Positions 27,232 to 37,561 of a DNA stretch of 64,000 bases are shown here, one piece after another. The position numbers and the translations under genes were made by a program. Origin of the DNA: Alphaproteobacteria bacterium (GTDB lineage: Bacteria; Pseudomonadota; Alphaproteobacteria; Micropepsales; Micropepsaceae). The notes beneath the pieces are model-generated. The model was not told the origin of the DNA and ran no database searches. It saw nothing but the letters and a program-made list of their open reading frames with translations. Each line of letters begins with the position of its first letter. Position 1 is the stretch's first letter. Where the stretch lies: NCBI GenBank assembly GCA_024236055.1, contig JACKLF010000004.1, positions 62,001 through 126,000 of the forward strand. The letters run 5' to 3'.

Positions 27232-28437
27232 ATGCGAACATCACGCATGGGGGTTTGGGGCCTGCTTTTGAGCGCCGCGCTGGCCGTATCGCCCCTGTCA
27301 GAATCATCGGCGCTGGCAGCCGATTACTTCCCGCCCAAGGGTCAATGGACCACCCGCACCCCCGCCCAGGAAGGGCTGGACGCAACCAGGCTGAAGGCTG
27401 CGATCGATTTTGCGGTTTCCGCCGAAACGCTGGCCCCGGCAGGGCTGAAGGGCAAAGCCAACCTGCGCGACCTGCGCATCACCGTGCCGATCAAATATGC
27501 CGGCGAGCCCTTCTCAAGCCCCATCGGCCCGCTCAAGGAACGCGCCCCGGCCAACGGCATCATCATCCGGCACGGCTATATCGTGGCCGAATGGGGCCGC
27601 ACCCAGCAGGTCGACATGACCTTTTCGGTGTCCAAGACCTTTCTGTCTTCTGTCGCAGGCGTTGCCTTCGACAGGGGCATGATCAGGAACGTCCATGACC
27701 GGGTGATCGACTATGTGCGGCCCACGCCCGACTTCATGCTGGCGCACAACCAGCCCATCACCTGGGACAACATGCTGCGCCAGGATTCCGGCTGGATCGG
27801 CACGCTGTGGGGCAAACCCTGGTGGGCGGACCGGCCCGAGCCGGGCAAACCGTGGAGCGAGCTGGCCAAGGGCCCGCCGCCGGTGGGCAATGCCTGGAAG
27901 TACAACGATGTGCGCGTGAATGCGCTGGCCCTGGCGCTGACCTGGCTGTGGAAGAAACCGCTGCCCGAGGTGCTCAAGCAGTATGTCGCCGATCCGATCG
28001 GCATGTCGGACGCCTGGCACTGGGAAGGCTATGACAACAGCTGGACCGAGGTGGACGGCAAACGCATCAAGGTCGTGTCGGGCGGCGGCCATTGGGGCGG
28101 CGGCATGTTCATCTCGGCGCGCGACCAGGCGCGGCTGGGCCTGCTCGGCCTGAACCGCGGCAAGTGGAACGGCAGGACCGTGCTGTCCGACGCTTGGGTG
28201 AAGATGGCCACCACCCCCACCGCGACCAATCCGGGTTACGGCTTCTGCAACTGGTTCCTCAACACCGGCCACAACATGTATCCGGCGGCGCGTGAGGACA
28301 GCGTCTCCTATATCGGCGACGGGGCCAATGTGATCTTCATCGACTATGAGCACGACATGGTCGCGGTGGTGCGCTGGATCGACAGCCCCAGGATGAAGGA
28401 ATTCGTGCGCCTGCTGGAAGCCTCGGTCACACGCTGA
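27232..28437 (+). CDS. Exported serine hydrolase, beta-lactamase/6-aminohexanoate-dimer hydrolase type
   Basis: About 401 residues from ATG 27232, with AAAAAGGGGG 9-18 nt upstream. The signal peptide core is WGLLLSAALAVS. The catalytic SxxK is Ser132-Val-Ser-Lys135 (TFSVSKTF), the YxN-like element is WKYNDVRVN, and the third element is GGHWGGGMF. The family (penicillin-binding-protein fold) includes NylB amidases, esterases and DD-peptidases, so the substrate cannot be fixed. Located beside a GH3 enzyme, it may remove acyl groups from carbohydrates. An upstream in-frame start at 27094 lacks an RBS and overlaps the divergent promoter region. Confidence 0.88.
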   Translation: MRTSRMGVWGLLLSAALAVSPLSESSALAADYFPPKGQWTTRTPAQEGLDATRLKAAIDFAVSAETLAPAGLKGKANLRDLRITVPIKYAGEPFSSPIGPLKERAPANGIIIRHGYIVAEWGRTQQVDMTFSVSKTFLSSVAGVAFDRGMIRNVHDRVIDYVRPTPDFMLAHNQPITWDNMLRQDSGWIGTLWGKPWWADRPEPGKPWSELAKGPPPVGNAWKYNDVRVNALALALTWLWKKPLPEVLKQYVADPIGMSDAWHWEGYDNSWTEVDGKRIKVVSGGGHWGGGMFISARDQARLGLLGLNRGKWNGRTVLSDAWVKMATTPTATNPGYGFCNWFLNTGHNMYPAAREDSVSYIGDGANVIFIDYEHDMVAVVRWIDSPRMKEFVRLLEASVTR

Positions 28438-28440
28438 CAA

Positions 28441-28470
28441 AAAAGGCGGCTCGAACGAGCCGCCTTTTTT
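28441..28470. terminator. Bidirectional intrinsic terminator
   Basis: Stem GGCGGCTCG / CGAGCCGCC with a 2-nt apex (7-bp stem if a larger loop is assumed), flanked by AAAAAA on the left and TTTTTT on the right. It serves both the serine hydrolase (+) and the convergent RTX gene (-). Confidence 0.92.
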
Positions 28471-28490
28471 ATTCCATACGCGAAACAGCC

Positions 28491-31400
28491 TCAGCCGCCG
28501 CCGGTGGAGGCCACCAGGCGCCAGTTGCTGTTGGGCGCGCCCAGGTCTTCGGTCATCAGCACGGCGCCGCCGGTGGTGAACTCGGTCGCCTTGACCGCGC
28601 CGGTCGTCGGGTCCTGCCACAGGATATCGCTGAAGCCGTCATTGTTGACGTCCTCGGCGCCCATCACCACGAAGTTGGCGGCCGGCTGGGCGACATTGAT
28701 CGGCGCGCCGCTCACGCTGTCGCCGTTCATGGTCCAGATCGTCGCCGAATTGTCGCTGCCGTTGCTGAACAGGATGTCGCTGAGCCCGTCGCCGTTGAAA
28801 TCGCCGCTACCCACCGCGGTGAAATCCACGCCAGGCGAAAGCGGCGACGGCGTGTTGGTCTGGGTTGCGCCGTCCATCAGGCTGACCTGGACGTCCTTGG
28901 TGACGCTGTCCTGCCACAGAATGTCGCTGAAGCCGTCGCCGTTGAAATCGCCCGAGCTGATCGCCTTGTAATTCGCGCCCGGCGCACTGATCGGGCCCGA
29001 CACGCTTTCGACCACGCCCGGCGCGCCGCCCATGAAGAATATCTCGGCGTCGCCGGTGGTCTGGTTCTGCAGCAGCACGTCGGACGCCGCATCGCCATTG
29101 AAGTCGCCGGCGGTGATCGCCTTCCAGTCGGTGCTGCCCGGCTGGGTACTGAACAGCGTGGTGGTGGGCGTTCCTGCGATATCGGTGATCACCTTCAGGT
29201 TGCCATTGTTGGTGTTCTGCAACAGCACACCGGCGTTGCGATCGGTATCCGCCGTGAACTGGCCGGTACCCACCGCATGCCAGGCCACACCGACGCCGGT
29301 GATGGTGAAGGGGGTGATGCCGGGCTGTTGACGAATGTTCAGATTGCCGTTTCCGAGGCTCTGGAAGACCAGATCGCCATGGCCGTTATTGTCCAGGTCG
29401 CTGACATGGGTCGGCGACAGGAACTTCAGCCGTTCGATGTTGGTCAGCGTGTCGTTTCCGTCGGGACCGCCGGTGACCGCGCTCAGGCTGACGCTGCTGT
29501 ATTCGGCCTCGCGGCCATTGTAGAAGGCCACGTCGGTGCCCGCCCCGCCGTCCAGCGTGTCATTGCCGGCGCCGCCAAACAGCAGATCGTTGCCCGCGCC
29601 GCCGCTCAGGTCGTCCGCACCGCCAAAGCCGTAGAAGCGGATCGGGCCGGTCGAAACGGTGGTGTCCGCAGCGTGATAGGTGTCGTCGCCGCCGGTGCCC
29701 AGAACCGTCATCACCGAATGGGTGTGATTGTCGATCTGGTCGTGCAGCGGTCCCACCAGCGAGTTGGTGATGTCCACGTTGGAGATGGTCATCGCCGGAC
29801 CGGTCACGTTCAAGGTTGGATCGGCCTTGCCGGCCTCGCCTGCGCGGATGCCGGTCGAGGTGCCGTCGATGGAGCCATCAGCGATCTGAACATTCAGGCC
29901 GCTGACATCGGCGGGATTAGCGCCATAGGTCGGGTGGCCCGGATCGTCACGGCCATTGACAACGATACCCGCGCCGTTGAAGTGGCCGTTGGGATCGGTA
30001 CCGGTGGACGAACCGACATCGGTGAAGTTGAAACCGCTGATGTCCAGCGTGCCGGTATAGGTATTGAACTTCAGGTTGGCGTCGATGCCCGCGCCATTCT
30101 TGCCCTGCGCGCCAAAGGCGACGCCGCCACCATACTCACCAACATTGTTCATGGTCAGGTTGATGAAGTGGGTGTCGCCCTGGGCGGTCTCGGTATAGAT
30201 GCCCTTCTGGGTGACGTCCTGGAAGGTGGTGCCGTCGATCGTGGTATTGGTCGCGTCGCTTGTGCCCGCCGTGAGCGGATTGTCGTTGTAGAGATAGACG
30301 CCGATATAGTCGTCCTGGATCAGGCCGCCATTGATGGTCAGGCCATTGGTGGCCGTGCCATCCGGCTTGCTGAAGCCATTCACCGAATGCAGCAACTGCA
30401 TGTCGTTCAGCGTCAGGCCCGAGACGCTGGGACCGGAGGTGGACACCGCGTCGCGATAGCCCTGAACCGTCAGGTTGTTCAGAGTCACATTGTCGGCCGA
30501 GACGTTCAGGCCGATGCCCGCGCCCGCATTGTAGGACGGTGCGGTCTGCAGCCACACATTGGTGTCGCCGATGATGCCGTTGTCGGTCTGGAAGGTGCCC
30601 TGCACCACCACGGCGCCCGGACCGCCCAGGCCCTGCAGCGTCACGCTCTTGTTGACCAGGACATTCTCGTTGTAGGTGCCCGGCGCGATAAAGATCGTAT
30701 CGCCCGGATTGGCCGCGTCGATAGCCGCCTGGATGGTGGGATAGCCGCCGGGGCCGACCAGCAGAATGGTCTGGGGGCCGCTGCCGAAATCCACCGCCTC
30801 GATATTGCTCAGCGTGTCGGTGCCGTCGGGACCGGTCACGGTGAGGTGCGAGCCATCCCAGCCGAAGGTGGACGGGCCCGAGAACACCGCGGTGTCGAAC
30901 CCGTCGCCACCATCCAGCGCGTCATTGCCCAGACCGCCGGTCAGCGTGTCGTTGCCGGCGCCGCCGTTCAGCGCGTCATTGCCGCCCAGGCCGAAGATCT
31001 GGTCGTTGCCGTCGCCGCCGGTCAGGATGTTGGCGTTGTCGTCGCCGGTGATCGTGTAGTCCTGCAGGCCGGACGCGGTGACATTGGCGAAGCCGGACAG
31101 AATGTTGCCCTGGCCGTTGAAGGTGAAGGTCTCGGTGTTCAGGTTGATGTCCACCACATCGGCATGCGGACCCGGCACGACCGAATCCGAGAAGGCAAAG
31201 GTGTTCTTGCCGGTGCCATAGAACTCGTTGTTCTCGATGGTGGTGTCATAGGGGCCGTACTGGGTGACGGACAGGTCCAGCTCCTGCTTGCCCAGGTGGA
31301 ACTTGTTCTGGGTGATGGAGATGTGATTGCCGCTGGCTTCCAGCGTCACCGTGCCGTTGCGCTTGGCATTGGTGATCTGGACGATGTTGCCACTGACCGA

Positions 31401-32075
31401 GGCGGTGCCGTTGGACGGATAGGCGTCAGCCGACAGGGTCACATAGCCGATATTGCCCTGCACGATGTTGCCGTCGACATTGGCGGTCTTGAAGCCGTAA
31501 TTGGCGTCCCCGTCGTAGGAAAAGTCGTCGGGCCCGCGCGAGGTCGCATCGGCGGTCAGGAAGACCTTGCTGGCCTTGGCCGGCTGGATGATGTTGCCGT
31601 TCACGCTGGCATGGGCATCGCCATAGACAGTGCCGGTACCGCCCTTGGCGAAGGCGTTCAGCCGGATGGTGCCCATGTTCAGGCCAGGCGCCACGACATT
31701 GCCGTTGATGTTGATGATGCCGTCGCCGCCATTGCCCTGCAGGCCCGGCAAAGCATTGGCACTGAGCCCGCCGGCGCCGCCATTGCCGCCATTGGCGGTG
31801 CCCTTGATGGTCAGGTTGGTGCTGGCCGGCGCATTGAAGATGTTGCCGTTGATGTTGATCAGCGCATCGCCGCCGTCGCCGCCATCTGCGCCGTTGGCCG
31901 TTCCGGTGCCCTTGCCGCCGCGCCCGCCGTTGCCACCGGTCGCCACGATCGTCATCGAATCCGCGCCAATCTGGCCGTTGTTCGAGAAGATGGCGTCCGT
32001 GCCGTTCTGACCCTTGGTGGGGTTCTTGCCGTTGGTGCCGTTCGTACCGTTGGTGCCGATGATCTTGGTGACCAT
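28491..32075 (-). CDS. Large RTX protein: Gly/Asn-rich region, beta-helix and FG-GAP repeats
   Basis: About 1,194 residues from ATG 32075 (MVTKIIGTNGTNG). The N-terminal quarter is a low-complexity collagen-like and NGN-type repeat region. RTX nonapeptides (GGNDALNGG, GAGNDTLTG) occur near residues 365-410 and 840-865. Between them lies a right-handed beta-helix segment of pectate-lyase/DUF1565 type (TIQAAIDAANPGDTIFIAPGTYNENV). The C-terminal 300 residues contain at least five FG-GAP-like units (GDFNGDGFSDILWQ). There is no Sec signal, so type I secretion with calcium-dependent folding outside is expected; no secretion genes are in the window. Surface polysaccharide lyase or adhesin are both possible. 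Confidence 0.88.
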   Translation of the reverse strand: MVTKIIGTNGTNGTNGKNPTKGQNGTDAIFSNNGQIGADSMTIVATGGNGGRGGKGTGTANGADGGDGGDALININGNIFNAPASTNLTIKGTANGGNGGAGGLSANALPGLQGNGGDGIININGNVVAPGLNMGTIRLNAFAKGGTGTVYGDAHASVNGNIIQPAKASKVFLTADATSRGPDDFSYDGDANYGFKTANVDGNIVQGNIGYVTLSADAYPSNGTASVSGNIVQITNAKRNGTVTLEASGNHISITQNKFHLGKQELDLSVTQYGPYDTTIENNEFYGTGKNTFAFSDSVVPGPHADVVDINLNTETFTFNGQGNILSGFANVTASGLQDYTITGDDNANILTGGDGNDQIFGLGGNDALNGGAGNDTLTGGLGNDALDGGDGFDTAVFSGPSTFGWDGSHLTVTGPDGTDTLSNIEAVDFGSGPQTILLVGPGGYPTIQAAIDAANPGDTIFIAPGTYNENVLVNKSVTLQGLGGPGAVVVQGTFQTDNGIIGDTNVWLQTAPSYNAGAGIGLNVSADNVTLNNLTVQGYRDAVSTSGPSVSGLTLNDMQLLHSVNGFSKPDGTATNGLTINGGLIQDDYIGVYLYNDNPLTAGTSDATNTTIDGTTFQDVTQKGIYTETAQGDTHFINLTMNNVGEYGGGVAFGAQGKNGAGIDANLKFNTYTGTLDISGFNFTDVGSSTGTDPNGHFNGAGIVVNGRDDPGHPTYGANPADVSGLNVQIADGSIDGTSTGIRAGEAGKADPTLNVTGPAMTISNVDITNSLVGPLHDQIDNHTHSVMTVLGTGGDDTYHAADTTVSTGPIRFYGFGGADDLSGGAGNDLLFGGAGNDTLDGGAGTDVAFYNGREAEYSSVSLSAVTGGPDGNDTLTNIERLKFLSPTHVSDLDNNGHGDLVFQSLGNGNLNIRQQPGITPFTITGVGVAWHAVGTGQFTADTDRNAGVLLQNTNNGNLKVITDIAGTPTTTLFSTQPGSTDWKAITAGDFNGDAASDVLLQNQTTGDAEIFFMGGAPGVVESVSGPISAPGANYKAISSGDFNGDGFSDILWQDSVTKDVQVSLMDGATQTNTPSPLSPGVDFTAVGSGDFNGDGLSDILFSNGSDNSATIWTMNGDSVSGAPINVAQPAANFVVMGAEDVNNDGFSDILWQDPTTGAVKATEFTTGGAVLMTEDLGAPNSNWRLVASTGGG

Positions 32076-32318
32076 GTCCCTGTTCCCCTTCGCCAGTCGC
32101 GGCACGCCCGTTCAAGACGGACCACATCACACGCGACGCGCCGCACGGTGCGGCTGTGCCAATCTGGATCAAGATTGTCCCAAAACAGTACAAATTGGCA
32201 ATGTCACCCGGCAGTTATGGTTATCAGCGGACCACAACCAAGGCCGTATTTTCAGGCCTTTCGCGCATTAACCATACGGCAAAAAATTTTGGTGACGTCC
32301 CGGCGGACCGAATGCCGA

Positions 32319-33395
32319 TCAGGATTTGGGCAATGACCGCGGCGCCTCGCCCAGATCGACCAGGGCGATGCGTTCGGCATGACGGTCGATGCCGCGCATC
32401 GAAATTTCGATCTGGCCAATATCCTTGCTGGTGGTCTCGAAGTGATCGCGCAGCTTGCCGATCCGTTCGCCCAGCCGCTTGACGTCCTGCAGCAGCGCGC
32501 CGACCTCCGTCTGGATGGCATGGGCCTGCTCACGCATCTTGGCGTCGCGCATCAGGCTCTGGATGGTGCTGATCACCAGCATGAAGACATGGGGGCTGAC
32601 CACCACCACCTGCATCTGGCGCGCACGGCGCAAGGTTTCGGGAAAGTTGGCGTGCAGTTCGGCGTATATCGATTCGGACGGCACGAACATGATCGCCGGG
32701 GTCTGGACCTCGCCGGGGATCAGATACTTTTCGGCAATGTCCTTGACGTGCTTCTGGATGTCGTTTCGCACCTGGACCATCGCGGCCTTGCGCGTTTCCT
32801 CGCTGTCGGCGACACGCAGCGCTTCAAAGGCAGACAAGGGAAACTTGGAATCGACGATGATGCGCGCCGTCACGTTGGGAATGCGGATGGCGCAGTCGGG
32901 CCGCGAATTGTTCGACAGGGTGGCCTGGAACTCATACTGGTCGGGCGACAGATGCTCGGAGACGATGGCCTCCATCTGGTCCTGGCTCATCGCGCCGCGC
33001 GCCTGCTTGTCCGAGAAAATCGCCTTCAGCGACACGACATGGCCGGACAGTTCGGTGATGTTCTTCTGGGCGGCGTCGATCACATTCAGCCGCTCGGTCA
33101 GCCCGCCCAGGGTCTGGCCGGTCTTTTCCGCCGTGTCCTTCAGGCTGTCGCCCATCTGCTTTTCCAGCGCCGCCAGCCGCTCGGACAGGGTGCGGGTCAG
33201 GGCCTCCTGGGCCGCCACGGTGGCCTGGAACTGCCCGCCGATCTCGCCCTGCTTGGCCAGAAGCGTGTCCAGCCGGGGGTCCGGCGGGGGCGGCGCGGGC
33301 GCCTGGACCTCCGCCTTGGGCCGCGTCAGGGCAAAAGCCAGGATCGCCGCCCCCAAAACCACCGCGCCCGCCAGCAGGATCAACGCATATTCCAT
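32319..33395 (-). CDS. rmuC: RmuC-family DNA recombination protein
   Basis: 358 residues: one N-terminal membrane helix (ALILLAGAVVLGAAILAFAL), a long coiled coil (residues 50-130), then the RmuC nuclease-like domain (RIIVDSKFPLSAFEALRVADSE, EVQTPAIMFVPSESIYAEL, VVVSPHVFMLVISTIQ). RmuC limits recombination between inverted repeats in E. coli. It is divergent from def with 41 nt between starts. Start ATG 33395. Confidence 0.93.
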   Translation of the reverse strand: MEYALILLAGAVVLGAAILAFALTRPKAEVQAPAPPPPDPRLDTLLAKQGEIGGQFQATVAAQEALTRTLSERLAALEKQMGDSLKDTAEKTGQTLGGLTERLNVIDAAQKNITELSGHVVSLKAIFSDKQARGAMSQDQMEAIVSEHLSPDQYEFQATLSNNSRPDCAIRIPNVTARIIVDSKFPLSAFEALRVADSEETRKAAMVQVRNDIQKHVKDIAEKYLIPGEVQTPAIMFVPSESIYAELHANFPETLRRARQMQVVVVSPHVFMLVISTIQSLMRDAKMREQAHAIQTEVGALLQDVKRLGERIGKLRDHFETTSKDIGQIEISMRGIDRHAERIALVDLGEAPRSLPKS

Positions 33396-33436
33396 GAAAT
33401 CTTGACCCTTTGGCCCCTTGAGCCTATCTCAGCCCC

Positions 33437-33955
33437 ATGACGTCACGCCCCATTCTAACCGCCCCCGATCCGCGCCTCCAAGCCGTCTCGACCGACGTGG
33501 AGGTGGTGGATGACGAGATCCGCGCCCTGGTCGCGGACATGGCCGACAGCATGTATGCCGCCGAAGGCATCGGACTGGCCGCCATCCAGATCGGGGTGCC
33601 CAAGCGGGTGCTGGTGATCGACCTGGACCAGAAGGAGGGCACGCGCAACCCGCGCGCCTTCATCAACCCAAAGATCACCTGGACCTCCGAGGAGATGGCG
33701 GTCTACGAGGAAGGCTGCCTGTCGGTCCCCGAAATCTGGGACGATGTGGAACGGCCCGCCCGCATCAAGGCCGAATATCTGGACGAACAGGGCGACAGGC
33801 AGATTCTGGAGGCCGACGGCCTTCTGGCCACCTGCCTGCAGCATGAGATGGACCACCTGAACGGCGTGCTGTTCATCGACCATCTGTCGCGCCTGAAACG
33901 CTCCATGGCGATCCGCAAGCTGACCAAGGCCAAGAAGCTGGCCGCGGCCGGCTGA
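33437..33955 (+). CDS. def: Peptide deformylase
   Basis: 172 residues with all three metalloenzyme motifs: [18 protein letters not shown] (Cys ligand) and HEMDHLNG (two His ligands and catalytic Glu). Removes the formyl group from nascent proteins. One nucleotide separates its stop from the fmt start, so def-fmt form an operon, as in most bacteria. Confidence 0.97.
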   Translation: MTSRPILTAPDPRLQAVSTDVEVVDDEIRALVADMADSMYAAEGIGLAAIQIGVPKRVLVIDLDQKEGTRNPRAFINPKITWTSEEMAVYEEGCLSVPEIWDDVERPARIKAEYLDEQGDRQILEADGLLATCLQHEMDHLNGVLFIDHLSRLKRSMAIRKLTKAKKLAAAG

Positions 33956-33956
33956 C

Positions 33957-34874
33957 ATGACCCTTCGGCTTGCATTCATGGGCACCCCCGATTTCGCGGT
34001 GCCCACGCTGGCCGAGCTGATCGCCCAGGGTCACGACATTGCCGCCGTCTATTCCCAGCCGCCCCGGCCCAAGGGCCGCGGCATGGCGCTGGAACCCACG
34101 CCGGTCGCCAAATTCGCCGCCAGCGCCGGGCTTCAGGTCCGCACCCCCACATCCCTGAAATCGCCGGAGGAACAGGCCGCCTTCGCCGCGCTGGACATCG
34201 ATGCGGCCATCGTCGTCGCCTATGGCCTTTTGCTGCCCAAACCCGTTCTGGACGCACCCCGGCTGGGCTGCTTCAACCTGCATGCCTCGCTTCTGCCGCG
34301 CTGGCGCGGGGCGGCCCCCATCCAGCGCGCCGTCATCGCCGGCGATGCCGAAACCGGCGTGATGGTGATGCAGATGGAAGAAGGGCTGGATACCGGCCCG
34401 GTGCTGATGGCCGAGCGCGTGGCCATAGGGCGGCTGACGGCGGGTGAATTGACTACCCGGCTTTCCCATCTGGGTGCGGACCTGATGGTGCGGGCGCTGG
34501 GCGCGCTGGAGCGCGATGGCATCAACCCGGTGCCCCAGAACGAAGACGGCGTCACCTACGCAAGGAAGATTTCCAAGGACGAGGCGCGCATCGACTGGTC
34601 AAAAAGCGCGCGCGAGATCGACTGCCATATTCGCGGCCTGTCGCCCTGGCCCGGCGCCTGGACCGAGGCAAAAGGCGAGCGGCTGAAAATCCTGGCCGCC
34701 ATGCCTGTGCCGGATCGCGGTGCACCCGGCGAGGTCATCACCGATGACCTGGTGGTGGGCACCGGCGATGGCGCGCTCAAGCTTCTCAAGGTGCAGCGCC
34801 CCGGCAAGGGCGTGATGGAGGCGTGCGAAATGCTGAAGGGCTTTGCCCTGCCGCCCGGCACCATTCTCCCCTGA
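33957..34874 (+). CDS. fmt: Methionyl-tRNA formyltransferase
   Basis: 305 residues. N-terminal formyltransferase domain with [12 protein letters not shown], the catalytic [13 protein letters not shown] block (Asn in [11 protein letters not shown], His within it) and [20 protein letters not shown], then the C-terminal OB-like domain. It formylates initiator Met-tRNA, the upstream partner of def. Its stop overlaps the truA start by 1 nt (TGATG). Confidence 0.97.
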   Translation: MTLRLAFMGTPDFAVPTLAELIAQGHDIAAVYSQPPRPKGRGMALEPTPVAKFAASAGLQVRTPTSLKSPEEQAAFAALDIDAAIVVAYGLLLPKPVLDAPRLGCFNLHASLLPRWRGAAPIQRAVIAGDAETGVMVMQMEEGLDTGPVLMAERVAIGRLTAGELTTRLSHLGADLMVRALGALERDGINPVPQNEDGVTYARKISKDEARIDWSKSAREIDCHIRGLSPWPGAWTEAKGERLKILAAMPVPDRGAPGEVITDDLVVGTGDGALKLLKVQRPGKGVMEACEMLKGFALPPGTILP

Positions 34875-35611
34875 TGCCGCGCTATCGCCTGACACTGGAA
34901 TATGACGGCGGGCCCTTTGTCGGCTGGCAGCGGCAGGCCGATGGCCCCTCGGTCCAGGCCGCGCTGGAAGACGCGATCGAGAAACTCTCGGCCGCGCGCG
35001 TCACCGTCACCGGCGCGGGCCGCACCGACGCAGGTGTGCACGCGCTGGGCCAGGTCGCGCATTTCGACCTGGAAAAGGAATTCGAGCCGGGCAAGGTGCG
35101 CGACGCGCTGAACTATCACCTGCGCCCCGCCCCGATCAGCGTGCTGGATGCCGCCGTGACCGACGAAGACTTCCATGCCCGCTTTTCCGCTGCCGCGCGC
35201 CATTACCTGTTTCGCATCCTGAACCGCCGCAGCCCGCCCGCGCTGGAGCGCGGCAAGGTCTGGCATGTCGCCATTCCCCTGGATGCCGAGGTGATGCACG
35301 CCGCCGCCCAGCACCTGGTGGGCAATCACGATTTCACCACCTTCCGCGCCGCCGAATGCCAGGCCCAATCGCCGGTCAAGACGCTGGACCGGCTGGACGT
35401 GTTTCGCCGGGGCGAGGAAATCCATATCGAGGCGTCGGCGCGCAGCTTCCTGCATCACCAGATCCGCTCCTTCGCCGGCACGCTGAAACTGGCGGGCGAA
35501 GGCAAGTGGCAGCCGCGCGACGTGAAGCGCGCGCTGGAGGCGCGCGACCGCACCGCCTGCGGCCCGGTCTCGCCGCCCGACGGGCTCTATCTCGTCAAGA
35601 TCGATTACTAA
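34874..35611 (+). CDS. truA: tRNA pseudouridine(38-40) synthase
   Basis: About 245 residues from ATG 34874, which overlaps the fmt stop. The catalytic Asp is in [15 protein letters not shown], and the substrate-loop [19 protein letters not shown] is near the C-terminus. Modifies the anticodon arm of tRNAs. The stop overlaps the convergent murI stop by 4 nt (35608-35611), so no terminator fits between. Confidence 0.96.
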   Translation: MPRYRLTLEYDGGPFVGWQRQADGPSVQAALEDAIEKLSAARVTVTGAGRTDAGVHALGQVAHFDLEKEFEPGKVRDALNYHLRPAPISVLDAAVTDEDFHARFSAAARHYLFRILNRRSPPALERGKVWHVAIPLDAEVMHAAAQHLVGNHDFTTFRAAECQAQSPVKTLDRLDVFRRGEEIHIEASARSFLHHQIRSFAGTLKLAGEGKWQPRDVKRALEARDRTACGPVSPPDGLYLVKIDY

Positions 35612-36426
35612 AGGTCGACCAGCGCCACCGCGCCCGGATCGATCGGCTCGCCCAGGAAAATCTCACCCAGATGGGCAAAGCGGCCCGGCGCATCGGTGGC
35701 CAGGAATTTCGGCGCTGCCGGCGGACCGGGATTGAGCAGTCCCTTTTCCTTCAAGACCTCTTCCACGCGAACTGCCGCCGTTTCGGCGCTGTCGATCAGC
35801 GTCACATCCGGCCCTGCGACCTTGGCGATCGTGTCTTTCAGCACCGGGAAATGCGTGCAGCCCAGCACCAGCCCGCGCGGGCGCGGCACGGTATCCAGCA
35901 GGGGCCCCAGATAACGCGCCGCCACCGCCTCGGCGATCGGGCCACCGGTCAGGCCTTCCTCGGCCAGGCCGACAAACAGCGGCGCGGGCGCCTGCACCAC
36001 CGGCATGGCGGGCGACAGCGCCTGGATCGCCTGCACATAGGCCCCGCCGCGCACCGTGCCTTCGGTGGCGATCACCGCGATGGGACCGGCAGGCACCGCC
36101 GAAACCGCCGCCGCCGCGCCCGGTTCGATCACGCCGACAACCGGCAGCGGCGCCAGCATCTCGCGCAGGGCCGGCAGCGCCGCGGCGCTGGCGGTGTTGC
36201 AGGCCACCACCAGAAGCTTGATGTCGAAGCGCAGCAGCGCCCCAGCGGCCTGCAGCGCATAGCGCGTGACGGTGTCGGCACTCTTGGTGCCGTAAGGCAG
36301 CCGCGCGGTATCGCCCAGATAGACCAGCGCCTCGTCCGGCAGGCGGCGGCGGATGGCCGCCATCACCGTCAGCCCGCCCATCCCCGAATCGAAGATGCCG
36401 ATGGGGCTGTTCAAGTCTGGCGTCAA
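35608..36426 (-). CDS. murI: Glutamate racemase
   Basis: About 272 residues. [10 protein letters not shown] near the start, the two catalytic Cys in VACNTAS and LGCTHFPVL, and [11 protein letters not shown] are all present. Makes D-Glu for peptidoglycan. I place the start at TTG 36426, which overlaps the dapE stop by 4 nt (TTGA); a second TTG at 36414 is possible, and the longer frame to 36507 runs inside dapE. Confidence 0.92.
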   Translation of the reverse strand: MTPDLNSPIGIFDSGMGGLTVMAAIRRRLPDEALVYLGDTARLPYGTKSADTVTRYALQAAGALLRFDIKLLVVACNTASAAALPALREMLAPLPVVGVIEPGAAAAVSAVPAGPIAVIATEGTVRGGAYVQAIQALSPAMPVVQAPAPLFVGLAEEGLTGGPIAEAVAARYLGPLLDTVPRPRGLVLGCTHFPVLKDTIAKVAGPDVTLIDSAETAAVRVEEVLKEKGLLNPGPPAAPKFLATDAPGRFAHLGEIFLGEPIDPGAVALVDL

Positions 36427-37559
36427 AGCGGCGGCTTCGCGAAATAGGCCGCCAGCAGCGCGGCATAGATGTCGGTCAGCGACTGGATCTCGGCCACCGG
36501 CACGCATTCGTCCGACTTGTGCATGGTCGCGCCCGCCAGCCCCAGCTCCACCACCGGGCAGAAATCCTTGATGAAGCGCGCGTCGGACGTGCCGCCACTG
36601 GTCGAGAACAGCGGCGCCTGGCCGGTCACCCCACCCACCGTGTCGCTGACAAGCTGGGTGAACTTGCCCGGCTGGGTCAGGAAGGCGACGCCGCTGGTCT
36701 TGGCCGTCACCGCGATCTGGCAGCCGGAGCGGTGCGCGATCTGCGCGGCGCGGTCATTGACCCACCCGGTCAGGCTTTCGGGCGTGTGGCGGTCGTTGAA
36801 GCGGATGTTGAAAGCGGCATGGGCCTCGCCGGGAATGACATTGGTGGCGGCGTTGCCGACATCGACCGTGGTGAAGGCCAGGGTCGATGGGTCGAAATGG
36901 TCGGTGCCCTTGTCCAGCTTGTGGCTGGCAAGCTGGGTCACCAGTTCGGCCAGAACCGGAATCGGGTTGGTCGCCTTGTGCGGATAGCCGACATGGCCCT
37001 GCACGCCGGTCACCGTGACCTTGAAGTTGATCGATCCGCGCCGGCCGATCTTCAGCGTGTCGCCCGCCTTGGCGACCGATGTGGGCTCGCCCACCACGCA
37101 GTGATCGATGGTTTCGCCGCGGCCCTTCAGCCATTCCAGCATCTTCACCGTGCCGTCGGTGGCCACGCCTTCCTCATCGCCCGTGATCAGGAAACTGATC
37201 GACCCGGCGGGCTTGCCCTGCGCCAGAAGCCGGGTGACGGCGGCGGCAAAGGCGGCGATGGCCGACTTCATGTCGGCGGCGCCGCGGCCGTAAAGCACGC
37301 CGTCCTTCACCTCCGCGGCAAAGGGGTCCTTCGTCCAGCCCTCGCCCACCGGCACCACGTCGGTATGGCCGGCGAAACAGAAATGCGGCGCATCGCTGCC
37401 CAGCCGGGCATAGAGATTGTCGACCTCGCCGAATTTCAGCCGGTGACAGGCAAAGCCCAGCTCCTTCAGCACCGCTTCCAGAACATCCAGCGCCCCGGCA
37501 TCCGCCGGTGTTACCGACGGGCGGCGGATCAGGGCCCGGGCCAGGTCGAGGGCTTCCAT
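36423..37559 (-). CDS. dapE: Succinyl-diaminopimelate desuccinylase
   Basis: 378 residues from ATG 37559 ([10 protein letters not shown]). M20 metallopeptidase-fold motifs: [11 protein letters not shown] (His and Asp ligands), [14 protein letters not shown], and [12 protein letters not shown] (catalytic and bridging Glu). Releases succinate from N-succinyl-diaminopimelate in the lysine/mDAP pathway. Two nt separate it from the upstream dapD. Confidence 0.96.
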   Translation of the reverse strand: MEALDLARALIRRPSVTPADAGALDVLEAVLKELGFACHRLKFGEVDNLYARLGSDAPHFCFAGHTDVVPVGEGWTKDPFAAEVKDGVLYGRGAADMKSAIAAFAAAVTRLLAQGKPAGSISFLITGDEEGVATDGTVKMLEWLKGRGETIDHCVVGEPTSVAKAGDTLKIGRRGSINFKVTVTGVQGHVGYPHKATNPIPVLAELVTQLASHKLDKGTDHFDPSTLAFTTVDVGNAATNVIPGEAHAAFNIRFNDRHTPESLTGWVNDRAAQIAHRSGCQIAVTAKTSGVAFLTQPGKFTQLVSDTVGGVTGQAPLFSTSGGTSDARFIKDFCPVVELGLAGATMHKSDECVPVAEIQSLTDIYAALLAAYFAKPPL

Positions 37560-37561
37560 GG

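Noticed and set aside
31500..32075. Tandem DNA repeat array
   Set aside because: The periodicity is due to NGN and GTNG amino-acid repeats in the RTX protein, not to an independent DNA element.
29277..32336. 1,019-codon plus-strand open frame opposite the RTX gene
   Set aside because: The minus-strand protein has RTX, beta-helix and FG-GAP repeats; the plus-strand frame has only shadow composition.
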